Assembly: GCA_002238445.1 (NCBI GenBank) | Contig: MPML01000002.1 | Coordinates: forward strand, 186,001 to 250,000 | From: Caldilineaceae bacterium bin5 | GTDB lineage: Bacteria > Chloroflexota > Anaerolineae > Caldilineales > Caldilineaceae | Reading direction: 5' to 3' | DNA: 64,000 bases | Shown here: piece by piece, positions 44,623 through 55,567 of the stretch | Numbering within the stretch: position 1 is the first letter of the stretch | How the letters are laid out: each line of letters opens with the position of its first letter | Notes under the pieces: generated by a model | The model's input: only the letters and a program-made list of their open reading frames with translations | Told to the model about the DNA's origin: nothing | Database searches by the model: none | Made by a program: the position numbers and the translations under genes

Positions 44623-44890
44623 AGTTTCAACTCTCCTTGGTTGTGTATGAAACCAAACACGTCGTTAGTGGGCGCTCTGGCGGAGTGCGCTATCGCGGCT
44701 AATGGAGACGGGTAATTGGTTTCAAGACAGGTGAATCAACGACGAATCCCGGTGGAGGGGGATTCGACAACCACATCATTGGGGCACCGGTTTGGTGTCC
44801 GAACTTCCCAGACGAGGGATGAACGACAGCCAATTGATCCGGGACGGATCAACTCGTAGAATACGCATCCTCTACGATTAGACTACGTTT

Positions 44891-44920
44891 TGTATACCAC
44901 AACCACGCAGTCAGCGTCAA
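44891..44920 (-). promoter_or_regulatory. predicted promoter of substrate-binding gene copy 2
   Basis: On the minus strand TTGACG (44920-44915), an 18-nt spacer, TATACA (44896-44891) with an upstream TG as in extended -10 promoters. The leader to ATG at 44622 is about 262 nt and shares blocks with the leader of copy 1. Confidence 0.55.
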
Positions 44921-45107
44921 ATCGCTTTTTTGGGCCCGAGCGGGGCGGTGGGCGGCGAATTTGGATGATGCATCTTAGATATCGCCAGGTGAATTCGGTT
45001 AGAGAGATGCGTGAAGATGGAACCTATTTCACTTTCTGGTGCTGCACAAGCCCGGCGGCGCATGTGCGTTCAGTTCAGGAACGGGTCTTGGATGGAGAGC
45101 GGCGCAG

Positions 45108-46634
45108 CTACGCCAAAAAGCGCGGCCGATACTGCAAGGCTTCGGCCAAGTGGGGCGTGTCGATTTCCTCTTCGCCGGCAAGATCGGCGACGGTGCGGGC
45201 CAGTTTGAGCACGCGATGATAGCCGCGGGCGCTCAGATCCATCTGGCGCACTGCAGCCTGCATCAGGTTTTTGCCCGCCTCCTTCAGTTGACAGTAGCGC
45301 TGGACTTCGGCCGGACCCATATCACCGTTGACGACGATGTGCGCCTTGTCCTGTTGGGCGAAACGGGACAGTTGACGAGCGCGCGCCTCTTCTACGCGCC
45401 GGCGGAGGTGGGCGGATGGCTCGCCCTGTTCGAGGCCGGTCAGCTTCTGGAAGGGCACGCGGGCTACGTCGACATGAAGGTCGATACGATCGAGAAGCGG
45501 ACCGCTGATTCGACCCTGATAGCGCTGTACGGTATTCATGGAGCAGGAACACGGCTTGCGTTCGTCGCCGTAGAAGCCGCATGGGCAGGGGTTCATGGCG
45601 GCGACAAACATGAAACTGGCGGGGAAAGAGAGGGTGCCGGAGGCGCGGCTGATGGTAACGACTTTGTCTTCCAAGGGTTGACGCAGGCTCTCCAGATTTT
45701 TGCTGCCAAACTCCGGCAGTTCGTCGAGGAAAAGGACGCCGCGGTGGGCGAGGCTGATTTCGCCGGGGCGGGGAATGCTGCCGCCGCCCACGAGGCCGGC
45801 ATGGCTGATGGTATGGTGTGGCGCGCGGAAGGGGCGGGCGCGGATCAACGGACCGGAGCCATTCAGTTCCCCCGCGACCGAATAGATACGGGTAATTTCG
45901 AGTGATTCGGGCAGAGTGGCCGCGGGCAGGATCGAGGGCAGGGCGCGCGCCATCAGCGTTTTGCCGCTGCCGGGCGGGCCTACCAGGCGCACATTGTGGC
46001 TGCCGGCACAGGCGATTTCGAAGGCGCGTTTGGCGTGCTCCTGCCCGCGGATATCCTGAAAATCGACGGGGTAGACAGCCTCCTCGCCTTCGCTGAAGGC
46101 GGTGGGGCTATGGGGAGGGATCTCCTCTTGCCCGGACAGATGGGCGACGATGTCGGTGAGATGCCCGACCGGAAAGACAGCGATTCCTTCGACAAGCGCG
46201 GCCTCGGGGGCGTTGGGTTGGGGAACGAACAGGCGTTGGTAACCGGCCTTTTGGGCCATCGCCGCCATCGACAGCGCGCCGTTTATCGGGCGGACGGAGC
46301 CATCGAGACCCAGTTCGCCGACAATCAAGGCGTCATCCAGTTCGGCCAGTACCTGGCGGGTGGCGGCCATGATACCGAGGGCGATGGGGAGATCGTAGGC
46401 CGGGCCTTCTTTGCGCAGGTCGGCAGGGGCCAGATTGACGGTCAGACGATGTTGGGGAAAGTGAAAGCCGCTGTTGGCGATGGCGGAGCGGACGCGTTCG
46501 CCGCTCTCGCGCACAGCGGCGCTGGGGAGGCCGACGACAGTCAGTCGCTCCAGGCCGTTGGTGATATCGACTTCGACTTCGATTCGTTCGGCCTCGAGGC
46601 CGACAATAGCACAGCTCTGTACTTTGGCAAGCAT
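45108..46634 (-). CDS. comM: YifB/ComM family Mg-chelatase-like AAA+ ATPase
   Basis: 508 residues from ATG at 46634 (GGAGG upstream). The N-terminal part is ChlI/Lon-S5-like (MLAKVQSCAIVGLEAERIEVEVDI and LPSAAVRESGERVRSAI). Walker A GPPGSGKT is near residue 220, Walker B reads VLFLDELPEF, and NPCPCGFYGD with CSC is the zinc-finger-like motif typical of this family. The C-terminal helical domain ends PHLAEALQYRP. ComM acts as a helicase in branch migration during natural transformation. It is not followed by other competence genes here. Confidence 0.93.
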   Translation of the reverse strand: MLAKVQSCAIVGLEAERIEVEVDITNGLERLTVVGLPSAAVRESGERVRSAIANSGFHFPQHRLTVNLAPADLRKEGPAYDLPIALGIMAATRQVLAELDDALIVGELGLDGSVRPINGALSMAAMAQKAGYQRLFVPQPNAPEAALVEGIAVFPVGHLTDIVAHLSGQEEIPPHSPTAFSEGEEAVYPVDFQDIRGQEHAKRAFEIACAGSHNVRLVGPPGSGKTLMARALPSILPAATLPESLEITRIYSVAGELNGSGPLIRARPFRAPHHTISHAGLVGGGSIPRPGEISLAHRGVLFLDELPEFGSKNLESLRQPLEDKVVTISRASGTLSFPASFMFVAAMNPCPCGFYGDERKPCSCSMNTVQRYQGRISGPLLDRIDLHVDVARVPFQKLTGLEQGEPSAHLRRRVEEARARQLSRFAQQDKAHIVVNGDMGPAEVQRYCQLKEAGKNLMQAAVRQMDLSARGYHRVLKLARTVADLAGEEEIDTPHLAEALQYRPRFLA

Positions 46635-46673
46635 TTCAACCTCCGGGGGATTGGGTTGACAGTGCCCAGTGCA

Positions 46674-46713
46674 GTCACCAGTGAACGGTGACTTTTCACC
46701 GACCACTGGTGAC
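46674..46713. repeat. long imperfect hairpin between isomerase and yifB
   Basis: Two 18-base arms (46674-46691 and 46696-46713) pair with two mismatches around CTTT. They consist of GTCACCAGT-type repeats. It directly follows the TAG of the isomerase gene on the minus strand. No T run follows, so it is not called a terminator. Confidence 0.6.
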
Positions 46714-47567
46714 TAGAGGCCGGCCAGCTGCCAGGATCTTTCGAGGGATTCGGCGGTGGCCTGGGCGGCTTCGGCGGGCGAGAGGGCACGGATGCGCTGG
46801 CTGAACGGCTCAACCGTGACAGGGCCATCGTAGCCGATGGCGTCGAGGGCTTGTAGAAAGCCGGCGATGTCGGTGAGGCCGGTCTCTGCCGGCAGCGTGC
46901 GTTCGTTGTCAATCTGCTGGTCTGCGCTGCGACCGGCGACGGCATCGTTTACGTGGACATTGACTACCTGGGCGTTGGTGAGGTTTCGCACGGCTGAGAC
47001 TTCGGTGTGGCTTGTGAAAAGGTGAAAAATATCTACGAGAAGGCCGGTACTTCCTACTTCCAGGTCGGCGGCCAGTTGCAAGGCACCGTCCATGGTGTGG
47101 ATGAAGGAGTGTTTCTTTTCATCGCGCAAGGTCTTGGGGCCGACCCATTCGAGACCGAAACGGATGCCGTTGTCCGCCAGGATTTCGGCGATGGGACGCA
47201 AGCGAACGATGTGAAATTCGTAGTTCTCGTCCCAAGTGCGTTCGTCACTGGCATTGGCGATATAGGTGGATGTCCGGTCGGCGCCGATGGATTTGGCCAG
47301 GGCGGCCTGGGCTGGCAGTTGGGCCAGTCCGCGCTGCCAGCTCTCTTGGTCGGCGCGGTAGGGGACGGGCATACTCCAGACGCCGAACTTGAGGCCGGCG
47401 GGGGCCATCTGTTCGCCGATTGCCTCGGCGCCTTGGCTGGCTGCAATCTGCTGGAGTTCGGCGATCGACACATCCAGACCGCCATAGCCGAAACGGTGGG
47501 CCAGTTGGACAGATTCGCTGAAAGGGACGTTGATGCCCAAAGCGCCGGGGCTAAGGTTGGGGTACAT
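46713..47567 (-). CDS. sugar phosphate isomerase/epimerase (TIM barrel)
   Basis: 284 residues from ATG at 47567, with AGGAG upstream. Metal ligands of the AP-endonuclease-2 fold are visible: Glu in RFGLEWVG, Asp in LVDIFHLFTS, His in NVHVNDAVAG and Glu in VTVEPFSQR. It probably interconverts a sugar or inosose. It is minus strand between the MFS gene and yifB, and no direct partner is obvious. Confidence 0.88.
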   Translation of the reverse strand: MYPNLSPGALGINVPFSESVQLAHRFGYGGLDVSIAELQQIAASQGAEAIGEQMAPAGLKFGVWSMPVPYRADQESWQRGLAQLPAQAALAKSIGADRTSTYIANASDERTWDENYEFHIVRLRPIAEILADNGIRFGLEWVGPKTLRDEKKHSFIHTMDGALQLAADLEVGSTGLLVDIFHLFTSHTEVSAVRNLTNAQVVNVHVNDAVAGRSADQQIDNERTLPAETGLTDIAGFLQALDAIGYDGPVTVEPFSQRIRALSPAEAAQATAESLERSWQLAGL

Positions 47568-47678
47568 GGTTTTCTCCTGACGGGAGCCGGGGGTTCGAGG
47601 CTGTGAAATGTCAGTAAACGGATTACCTGGCACTGCGTTGATCGGCGAAGTGGCGCAAGGTGACTGTGCTGTAGTGGG

Positions 47679-49157
47679 TCATTGACTACTCATTGCTTGC
47701 CGTCGGGTTTGCAACCCCAGGCTGGTGGTGATACCCAGGAGGCCGGCGAGGGAAATGAACAGAAAGACCTGCTGATATGCTTCGATGACGGGCAGGCCGC
47801 GCTCCAGGCCGCTGTGCAACAGGACGCCTGCCAGCGCTGTGCCGATGGCGACGCCTATGAAACGAATCATACTATACACGCCGGCGGCCGTACCCATTTC
47901 CTCGTCGTCAGTTTCGGACATGGCGGCCTGGTGGAGGGCGGCGAGCATGGTGCCAACGCTCAGCCCCTGCAGAGCCAACAGGGCCAGGACAACGCTTATA
48001 TGGATTGAGGCCGGGAGTTGGGAGAATAGGAATACGGCAAGCGCCTGCCCGCTCAGGCCGACGAGCACGGGCCAGCGGCTGCCCCAGCGGTCGGCGGCCT
48101 GGCCGCCGAAACGCACCATTACGGTCATCGCGCCGGGGTTGATCGTCAGAATCAGGCCAAGGAATCCGGGGCTGAGGTCGTGAATATCGACGAGATAGAG
48201 GGGGACCAGAAAGCTGGCACCGCCCATCACGAACATGCGCATGGAGGCGCACAAGGAGGCGAAGCGAAAGTTTCGGTAGTTGAACAGTTTCAGAGAGACA
48301 AATGGGTCCTGGCGACGCCTTTCCCAGGCAAGGAAGCCGCCGAAACAGAGCAGAAGCGCGCCCAGAAGCCGCCAGTCCTGCAGAGGCGCCACTCCGGTGA
48401 TGGGACGGCTGGAGAGATAGAATAGGCCCATTGTAAGGGCGCCGGCCAGCAGGAGGACGCCTGCCCAGTCGAAGCTTCGCCAAAACCGCGGTCGCACGTT
48501 GCTGAGGCCGGCTGGAACCCACAGTTTTACCGCGATCAGGCCCATGAGGCCCAGCAGAAGGGCCGGTCCGAAAGCGGCCCGCCATCCCCAGGCATCGACC
48601 AGAAACCCGGCGAAGAATGGGCCGATGGCAGCGGTCAGCGGTCCGATTGAACCCCAGGTGCCAAGCGCTTTGCCTCGTTCTTCCTTGCGAAAGATGATGG
48701 CGATGAAGGCCATGCCGAGAGGCATGATGCCGGCGATGCCGAACCCCTGCACGGCCCGCCCTATCATCAGCCATGTCAGATTGGTAGCGAAGAAGGCCAT
48801 AGCCGAGCCAACGGAGAAGATCGCGATGCCGGCCAGGATGAGACGACGGCGGCCGACGCCGTCGCTCAGGCGGCCGTAGACGGGCATCAGGATCATATAG
48901 GGCAATGTAAATGCGCTGGATGTCCAGGCGACCACGTCGGCGCTCATGGCGAAGGTGTCGCGCAGGACGGGCAGGGCGACGCGGCTCATGGAAGAGCTGA
49001 GGGGCATGATGGTTGACGGAATCATCAACGCGTAGAGAATCAGCCATGCCTGCTCTGAAGACAATCCGCGCGCTTGGGCTGGAACCGGATCGCCTTCCGA
49101 TTCGTTTTTTCTACGAATGCCAATCCGACGGAGGATTGGGATGGGGGTACTTTCCAC
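47679..49157 (-). CDS. MFS transporter, DHA2/EmrB-like (14 spans)
   Basis: 492 residues from GTG at 49157, with a 35-residue charged N-terminal tail before the first span (AWLILYALMIPSTIMPL). PVYGRLSDGVGRRRLILAG is the MFS loop 2-3 motif, and GRAVQGFGIAGIMPLGMA with KALGTWGSIGPLTAAIGP is typical of DHA2 drug exporters. It is probably an exporter. Substrates cannot be told. The neighbour isomerase lies 111 nt downstream. No regulator adjoins it. Confidence 0.9.
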   Translation of the reverse strand: MESTPIPILRRIGIRRKNESEGDPVPAQARGLSSEQAWLILYALMIPSTIMPLSSSMSRVALPVLRDTFAMSADVVAWTSSAFTLPYMILMPVYGRLSDGVGRRRLILAGIAIFSVGSAMAFFATNLTWLMIGRAVQGFGIAGIMPLGMAFIAIIFRKEERGKALGTWGSIGPLTAAIGPFFAGFLVDAWGWRAAFGPALLLGLMGLIAVKLWVPAGLSNVRPRFWRSFDWAGVLLLAGALTMGLFYLSSRPITGVAPLQDWRLLGALLLCFGGFLAWERRRQDPFVSLKLFNYRNFRFASLCASMRMFVMGGASFLVPLYLVDIHDLSPGFLGLILTINPGAMTVMVRFGGQAADRWGSRWPVLVGLSGQALAVFLFSQLPASIHISVVLALLALQGLSVGTMLAALHQAAMSETDDEEMGTAAGVYSMIRFIGVAIGTALAGVLLHSGLERGLPVIEAYQQVFLFISLAGLLGITTSLGLQTRRQAMSSQ

Positions 49158-49690
49158 GTTGTTTGCCTTTTCGAGCGGGGCGCTAGATTTCGGCCATGCG
49201 AACCGACTCTTTAGCGGTTCAGACGGACCTACTAATCATACCCTCAGAGGGCCCAATGGATAAATGTGTTGCCGCATCGGTGTGAGGACGCATGCTGCCA
49301 GGTAGAGAGTCGCCGGGTTCGGTCCAGTTACCGCCAGAAGACGGGCAATGCGGGTAGGCGACCTTACATCGGCATTGACAAAATGCGGATGGCGTGCCAA
49401 GATGCGAAGGCCAAGAAATATCTTAAGCGGTGCTGTTGACTCTTGAAGTTCATGTTCGGCAGTTCAGCAGCCCGACAAAGCAGTTCGGGGGCCCGCCTTC
49501 GGTCGGCCTAAGCGGTGCAGCGCGCCGATGGGTCGATGGGCGGGCACTGTCTTGATGGTATTCATTGCTTCATGACAGGAAGGTTCTCATCGGACGAATT
49601 GCTGTTAAGCTGTCTAGGGCGATTGATCAACAGACAAGGGACCGACAGGCAGGGCATTGACCCGCCGGCATTTGCAGAGGATACGCCCAT
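49158..49690. other. intergenic stretch, no gene seen
   Basis: 533 bases between divergent genes. A TTGACA at 49375-49380 has no convincing -10 partner. No repeat copy, tRNA or reading frame was recognised. Confidence 0.45.
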
Positions 49691-50686
49691 ATGAAAGCAT
49701 TGATGTATCGCGGCCCGTGGAAGATGCCTGTGGAGGAGCTAGAGGAGCCGACGCCGACGGCCGGCAAGGTGGTGGTGGATGTAGAGGCAGTGGGCATTTG
49801 CGGTTCGGACGTTCACGGGTTCACGGGCAACAGCGGCCGCCGTACGCCCGGCATCGTGATGGGCCACGAATTCGCAGGCACAATCAGCGAGATGGGGCCA
49901 GAAACCGATGGCTTCGAAGTAGGCGACGGCGTAGTCGTCATGCCTCTCTTTTCGGTTGCGGCAGGAGGCGATCCCTATCCGATCAATCTCTCTCCCCACC
50001 GGAGGTTGACCGGGATGAATGAACACGGCGCATACGCGCAACGGGTTGCGGTGCGTGCGACGCAGTTATTTCCGAAGCCTGCGGGGCTTAGCTGGCAACG
50101 GGCGGCGTTGTGCGAACCGATGGCGGTCACTCTGCACGCCGCCAGGATCACGCCCATCAACCCGATGCAGAAAGTGGCAGTTATTGGCGCCGGGCCGATT
50201 GGGCTGCTGACGATGCTGGCGGCCCGCTTGAAGGGGGCGGGAACGGTGATTGTCGTCGACCGATCGGTTCACCGGTTGGAGCTGGCTGAGGAGTTGGGCG
50301 CGGACGCGGTCATCAACGTGGACGAGACGGACGCGGCGGCGGTGATCCAGGAAATGACAGACGGCGGTGTCGATGCGGCTTTCGAGGCGGTGGGCATCAC
50401 CCCGACTGCTCAGCTGTCGGTTGAAGCCACGCGCAATGGCGGCAGTATTACGTGGATCGGCAACAATGCGCCGATGATCGAGGTAGACATGCAGAGCATC
50501 GTCACGCGGGAGATGAGCGTACGGGGCTCTTATGGTTTCGACGAGACAGATTTTGCGGCGGCGATAGAAGCGCTGTCATCTGGCCGCCTGAATGTGGATC
50601 CGCTGGTGGAAGAAGATGGGCCGGAGATGTTCCGCGGGCTGGCCGCGGGTGAGACAGACCTTGTAAAGATCATTTTGAAACCGTAG
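49691..50686 (+). CDS. zinc-type alcohol/sorbitol dehydrogenase lacking the structural-zinc lobe
   Basis: 331 residues. The catalytic zinc ligands are present (GICGSDVHGFTG and MGHEFAGTI). The cofactor loop is VIGAGPIGLLTMLAAR. Where relatives have four closely spaced cysteines that bind the second zinc, this protein reads PLFSVAAGGDPYPINLS with no Cys at all, so structural zinc is unlikely. Substrate is probably a polyol or sugar. It is followed by an isomerase gene after 105 nt on the same strand. Confidence 0.85.
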   Translation: MKALMYRGPWKMPVEELEEPTPTAGKVVVDVEAVGICGSDVHGFTGNSGRRTPGIVMGHEFAGTISEMGPETDGFEVGDGVVVMPLFSVAAGGDPYPINLSPHRRLTGMNEHGAYAQRVAVRATQLFPKPAGLSWQRAALCEPMAVTLHAARITPINPMQKVAVIGAGPIGLLTMLAARLKGAGTVIVVDRSVHRLELAEELGADAVINVDETDAAAVIQEMTDGGVDAAFEAVGITPTAQLSVEATRNGGSITWIGNNAPMIEVDMQSIVTREMSVRGSYGFDETDFAAAIEALSSGRLNVDPLVEEDGPEMFRGLAAGETDLVKIILKP

Positions 50687-50791
50687 ATAAAACGGACAAA
50701 TGTGATAGGCGCTTAATCGGACAATGTACTTGTCGGAAAAGTGAACTGTGTGATTGACTGGATATAGAGCCAAACACACTTCTCCATTTCT

Positions 50792-51685
50792 ATGAAAATC
50801 GCGGCGTTTCCCAAGTGTTATCTGGACGATATTTCGCTTCACCGCACGATGTCGGTCTTCGACTGGATCGAGCAGGCGCGGGCGCTTGGCGCCGAAGGGC
50901 TGGAGATGTACGAGGGCTTTTTCTGGAGCCTGGACGACGCTTATATCGAATCGATCGGGGAGGCCATCGAGGGAGCGGGCTTTGCGATGCCGATGCTGTG
51001 CTGCTCGCCCGATTTCACAAACCCCGACCCTGCGGAGCGGCAGCGGGCGGTCGAAGAAGAAGCCCGCATGATTGAAGTCACGCGGCGTCTTGGCGGGCCT
51101 GGTTCGGTTTGCAGGGTGCTTTCGGGGCAACGGCGGCCAGGCGTAGCGGTCGAACAGGGACTGGAATGGGTGGTGGCATGTATTGAGGAGTGCATCGAGG
51201 TTGCCAGGGAGAAAGACATTGTCCTGGGGCTTGAAAATCACTATAAGGACGGCTATTGGCAGTATCCGGAGTTTGCGCAGAGGACGGAGATTTTTGTAGA
51301 GTTGTTAGATGCCATCCCGGAACGGAAGCACTTCGGTGTGCAGTATGACCCATCCAATGCGCTGGTGGCGGGGGATGATCCGGTTGAACTATTGCGCCGG
51401 GTGGCAGATCGGGTGGTGACGATGCACGCCAGCGACCGTTTTCTGGTCGATGGAGCGACGCTTGATGAGGTGCTTTTGCCCGACGGACTGATTGGATATC
51501 CCGATAAACTTCAACACGGAATTACGGGCCAGGGAAGCAACGACTATGGAGCAATTTTCTCCATCCTGCGGGATAGGGGATTCGATGGATGGGTCAGTAT
51601 CGAAGACGGCATGGACGGAATGGAAGAGATGCGGGAGAGCATCGAATTCCTGAAGCGGATGCGTGCCAAGTACTTCGAGCAGTGA
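50792..51685 (+). CDS. sugar phosphate isomerase/epimerase (TIM barrel)
   Basis: 297 residues. Metal ligands are Glu in VLGLENHYKDG, Asp in VQYDPSNALV, His in TMHASDRF and Glu in WVSIEDGMDG. It is only distantly like the isomerase at 46713. It sits between the dehydrogenase at 49691 and the phosphohexomutase at 51750, so these three may form an operon that processes a polyol-derived sugar. The start has no clear Shine-Dalgarno sequence. Confidence 0.87.
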   Translation: MKIAAFPKCYLDDISLHRTMSVFDWIEQARALGAEGLEMYEGFFWSLDDAYIESIGEAIEGAGFAMPMLCCSPDFTNPDPAERQRAVEEEARMIEVTRRLGGPGSVCRVLSGQRRPGVAVEQGLEWVVACIEECIEVAREKDIVLGLENHYKDGYWQYPEFAQRTEIFVELLDAIPERKHFGVQYDPSNALVAGDDPVELLRRVADRVVTMHASDRFLVDGATLDEVLLPDGLIGYPDKLQHGITGQGSNDYGAIFSILRDRGFDGWVSIEDGMDGMEEMRESIEFLKRMRAKYFEQ

Positions 51686-51749
51686 GAAACGATAATCAGG
51701 GAGCGAAAGAGAGTTCCCGTTCTTTTGACAGTGCCGCGGAGGATGCGAG

Positions 51750-53204
<1,455 letters not shown>

Positions 53205-53386
53205 GGTGCGGTAGGACGAGCCACTGAAGGTAAGTATTCGAAAAAAATCTTGCATGGGCCAGTCTGGGGAAAGCGGACGGCTGCAAAAGACAGAAGAGAG
53301 GGGCGAAGGGGCGCGGGTTAGCCGACTCGCGTTTTTTGGTTTCTGGCGCCGGTCAGCTTTTGAGGAATATGAAGTGCCTGCAGGGG

Positions 53387-53568
53387 CAGCCTTTCAACCG
53401 GCCGCGATTCAGGCTTTCGCGTTGCGTGTTCGGTTGGCAGCCGTCAGGTTGGGGAAGCGGCACTGCTGGAATGAGGGCGTACGGTCGGTGAGGCATGTTT
53501 TTGGAGGGGGGCGTTGCGGGGGCGCAGGCCCTGCACAAGGGAGGGCCGAAGGCCCGACCGCCCATATA
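53387..53568 (+). repeat. interspersed intergenic repeat, copy R4 (flank type A)
   Basis: The flank matches copy R1 (GATTCAGG, TTCGGTTGGCAGCCG, GGTCGGTGAG, TTTTTGGAGG). The core differs in hairpin 2, which reads GGGCC-GAA-GGCCC instead of GGCCGC-TT-GCGGCC but still pairs. Hairpin 1 has one internal mismatch. It lies between convergent genes. No gene or other element was recognised in 53205-53386. Confidence 0.78.
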
Positions 53569-53724
53569 ATAGTAGAGAGTACAGAAGAGAGGGAAGAGAG
53601 CGGGACGGCTGCGCTGGCATGTGCCAGGGGCGCGCTTGGGCACTGGCTGATTAGGTTAGCGCCAGAGGGTCGGTGGGCGTGCAAAGGAGCGTCGCGGCGG
53701 GGGAACCGGGTGAAATGCGGCTTA

Positions 53725-54048
53725 TTAGCTGGAATGGGTGAACAACTGCTGCCTGATCTCCTGGCGCGTCTGTTCAAACGTCTGGCGCAGCTTCCGGTCG
53801 GAACTCTTGTCGGCGCCGACGACGCGCTGCGCGCAAGTAATACAACCAAGGGAGGCCTTATAGCTGCTCTGGTTGCAGTTGAGGCAGTCACACAGACGAA
53901 TCATCATGAGAGAGAAGGCAAGTGTGTCCTCGTTTCCATCGCGCTGACTTGCTACTTGATTGACCAACTCCTGCCAGTCCGCGCCTCGTTCCACTCCCAG
54001 TGGTCGGATGGCCCGATGAGGAAAGAGAATTTCACTTTTGGGGTACAT
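53725..54048 (-). CDS. hypothetical protein with four clustered cysteines
   Basis: 107 residues from ATG at 54048, with GAGGAG upstream. A longer frame to 54165 has no support. The protein contains MIRLCDCLNCNQSSYKASLGC followed by ITC, a spacing that could bind zinc or an Fe-S cluster, and a charged helical end (RQTFEQTRQEIRQQLF). The gene precedes nothing closely on its strand downstream, and the YIP1-like pair lies upstream on the same strand. Function unknown. Confidence 0.6.
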   Translation of the reverse strand: MYPKSEILFPHRAIRPLGVERGADWQELVNQVASQRDGNEDTLAFSLMMIRLCDCLNCNQSSYKASLGCITCAQRVVGADKSSDRKLRQTFEQTRQEIRQQLFTHSS

Positions 54049-54161
54049 GGCGACTCCTCTCGTGAGTTTCCGGCTATTGATTTTGGTACCTATCCCGAAG
54101 GGGGTAGGTTCTGTCGACTGACTGCTGTGAACTGAATTTCGCGCTTCCAGAGGCGTGGAGT

Positions 54162-54881
54162 TCAAAAACTTCCGGCGAACAGGAAGACCAGTAGGACGAA
54201 AAGAGCAACTGCCAAAAGACTGAGAATAAGGATGAAAAGGAAGGGCAACAGGACGGCGGCCAACGACCGTGAGCGAGGCAAGCTTGTAACTTCCTCATTG
54301 GCTCTGGCATAGACTATGAAGGCCCAGATAATGCCTGCCACGCTGCTGACACGGCCCAGGCAGGGGATGGGCGAGAGGCCGATAAGTAGTAGAGGGGCGG
54401 CGGCAAAACCGGTGGCGGCGAAGAAGGGTTGTAGTCTGCTGGTTGCGCCAAAGGCTTTGTTACAAGCCATAACGAGGGCGCCGTAGACGATCCAGACGGC
54501 GAGCCAGCGCAGCGGCCAGTTAATCCACTCACCAAGAGCGCTGAGAAAGGCGGCAAACCAGCCGGGCAAGGGCTGTTGGAGGCCGGCGATCAGATGGAAG
54601 AACTCGCCCAGGTGGACGAGATCGAAGAAGGCGGAAACATAGTCGAGCGGAGCTTCCTGCAGGAGGGACGCCTGCGCTCCCAGGCGCGCCAGGGGAAGAG
54701 CGCTACCGGCCGAGGTCGCCTGCTCCCAATTGACCAGAAACGGGAGAAAGCCGGCCAGGAGTCCAAGTATAAAAACCATGCCAAGGGACTGGCGCATGGT
54801 GGTGTCGCTGAAACCTGAGGCGCGCAACTGGACTGCATCGCTCATTTTTTGGGGGGTGGGAAGCCAGTTGCGCAAGTTCAC
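54162..54881 (-). CDS. YIP1-like membrane protein, partner of the upstream gene
   Basis: 239 residues from GTG at 54881. The stop of the preceding gene (TGA 54880-54878) overlaps this start in a GTGA junction, so translation is probably coupled. A longer frame to 55208 runs through the neighbour out of frame and is rejected. About five hydrophobic spans occur (for example LGMVFILGLLAGFLPFLV and LAAVLLPFLFILILSLLAVA), and CNKAFGATSRLQPFFAATGF resembles the YIP1 core seen in its partner. Function unknown, cell membrane. Confidence 0.7.
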   Translation of the reverse strand: MNLRNWLPTPQKMSDAVQLRASGFSDTTMRQSLGMVFILGLLAGFLPFLVNWEQATSAGSALPLARLGAQASLLQEAPLDYVSAFFDLVHLGEFFHLIAGLQQPLPGWFAAFLSALGEWINWPLRWLAVWIVYGALVMACNKAFGATSRLQPFFAATGFAAAPLLLIGLSPIPCLGRVSSVAGIIWAFIVYARANEEVTSLPRSRSLAAVLLPFLFILILSLLAVALFVLLVFLFAGSF

Positions 54882-55567
54882 AGACTGCCCCCGGCGAAGA
54901 TGAACATGGCACCAAATGCTATGGCCGCGATGCTGCTGACGAGAAGTAGCAGGAGCCAAGAGCCGACGGAGACAAGTGCCGCCCGACCGGAAGGCAATTC
55001 GTGGGCCACTTCCAGCCCGCGGTAGGCGATCAGTACGCCCCATACATGGATCAGGACCGAGGCGACTGAGACGAAGGGGATGAAGGTTAACAGGTAAAGC
55101 AGGCGAGGCGCGTTGCTGAGGGCGACTGCGCCCAGAGTCTGGCCCAATGAGCCCTGGCCGCCGGCAGCGCGGGCAAGCAGATGGCTGGACAGGCCAAAGA
55201 GGAGCCATTGACCGATCAGGCCAAGCGGCGTAGTTGCAAGTGTCAGGAGACGGAATAGAACGCTATCGTAACCGCTGTACGCCAGCAGGAGAGGCCAGAC
55301 GCTGCGTAAGGTGCGTTCGATCTCGAGCAGTGTTTCGCCGTTGAACGTGCCCTGCCGCAGGGTCAGGAGCGCTTCAGAGGGCGGCAGCGAGGCAGTAAGG
55401 AGGAGGCTGCCGACAAGCTGGGCGACCGCGACGAGAACACCGATACAGGCACACAGGAAGAGTCCCTCTATCCAAGGATTGTCGTCATCGACCATTTCTA
55501 CAAATGGGTCGGGTTCCAGGAGGAGGGCCTTCCCGATGAACCGCGGGTAGTTCTGTGGTTGTAACAT
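54878..55567 (-). CDS. YIP1 family membrane protein
   Basis: 229 residues with about five spans. LFGLSSHLLARAAGGQGSLG and TLGAVALSNAPRLLYLLTFIP followed by VWGVLIAYRGLEVAHELP form the YIP1 pattern found in many bacteria. The N-terminus has PDPFVEMVDDDNPWIEG before the first span. It is the first gene of a coupled pair. The roles of bacterial YIP1 proteins are not established. Confidence 0.82.
   Translation of the reverse strand: MLQPQNYPRFIGKALLLEPDPFVEMVDDDNPWIEGLFLCACIGVLVAVAQLVGSLLLTASLPPSEALLTLRQGTFNGETLLEIERTLRSVWPLLLAYSGYDSVLFRLLTLATTPLGLIGQWLLFGLSSHLLARAAGGQGSLGQTLGAVALSNAPRLLYLLTFIPFVSVASVLIHVWGVLIAYRGLEVAHELPSGRAALVSVGSWLLLLLVSSIAAIAFGAMFIFAGGSL

Noticed and set aside
46674..46713. 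Terminator after the isomerase
   Set aside because: A good hairpin but no T run on either side, and it is made of repeat units, so only the hairpin is reported.
49375..49400. Promoter candidate TTGACA before the dehydrogenase at 49691
   Set aside because: No -10 of any quality at the right distance and about 290 nt from the start.
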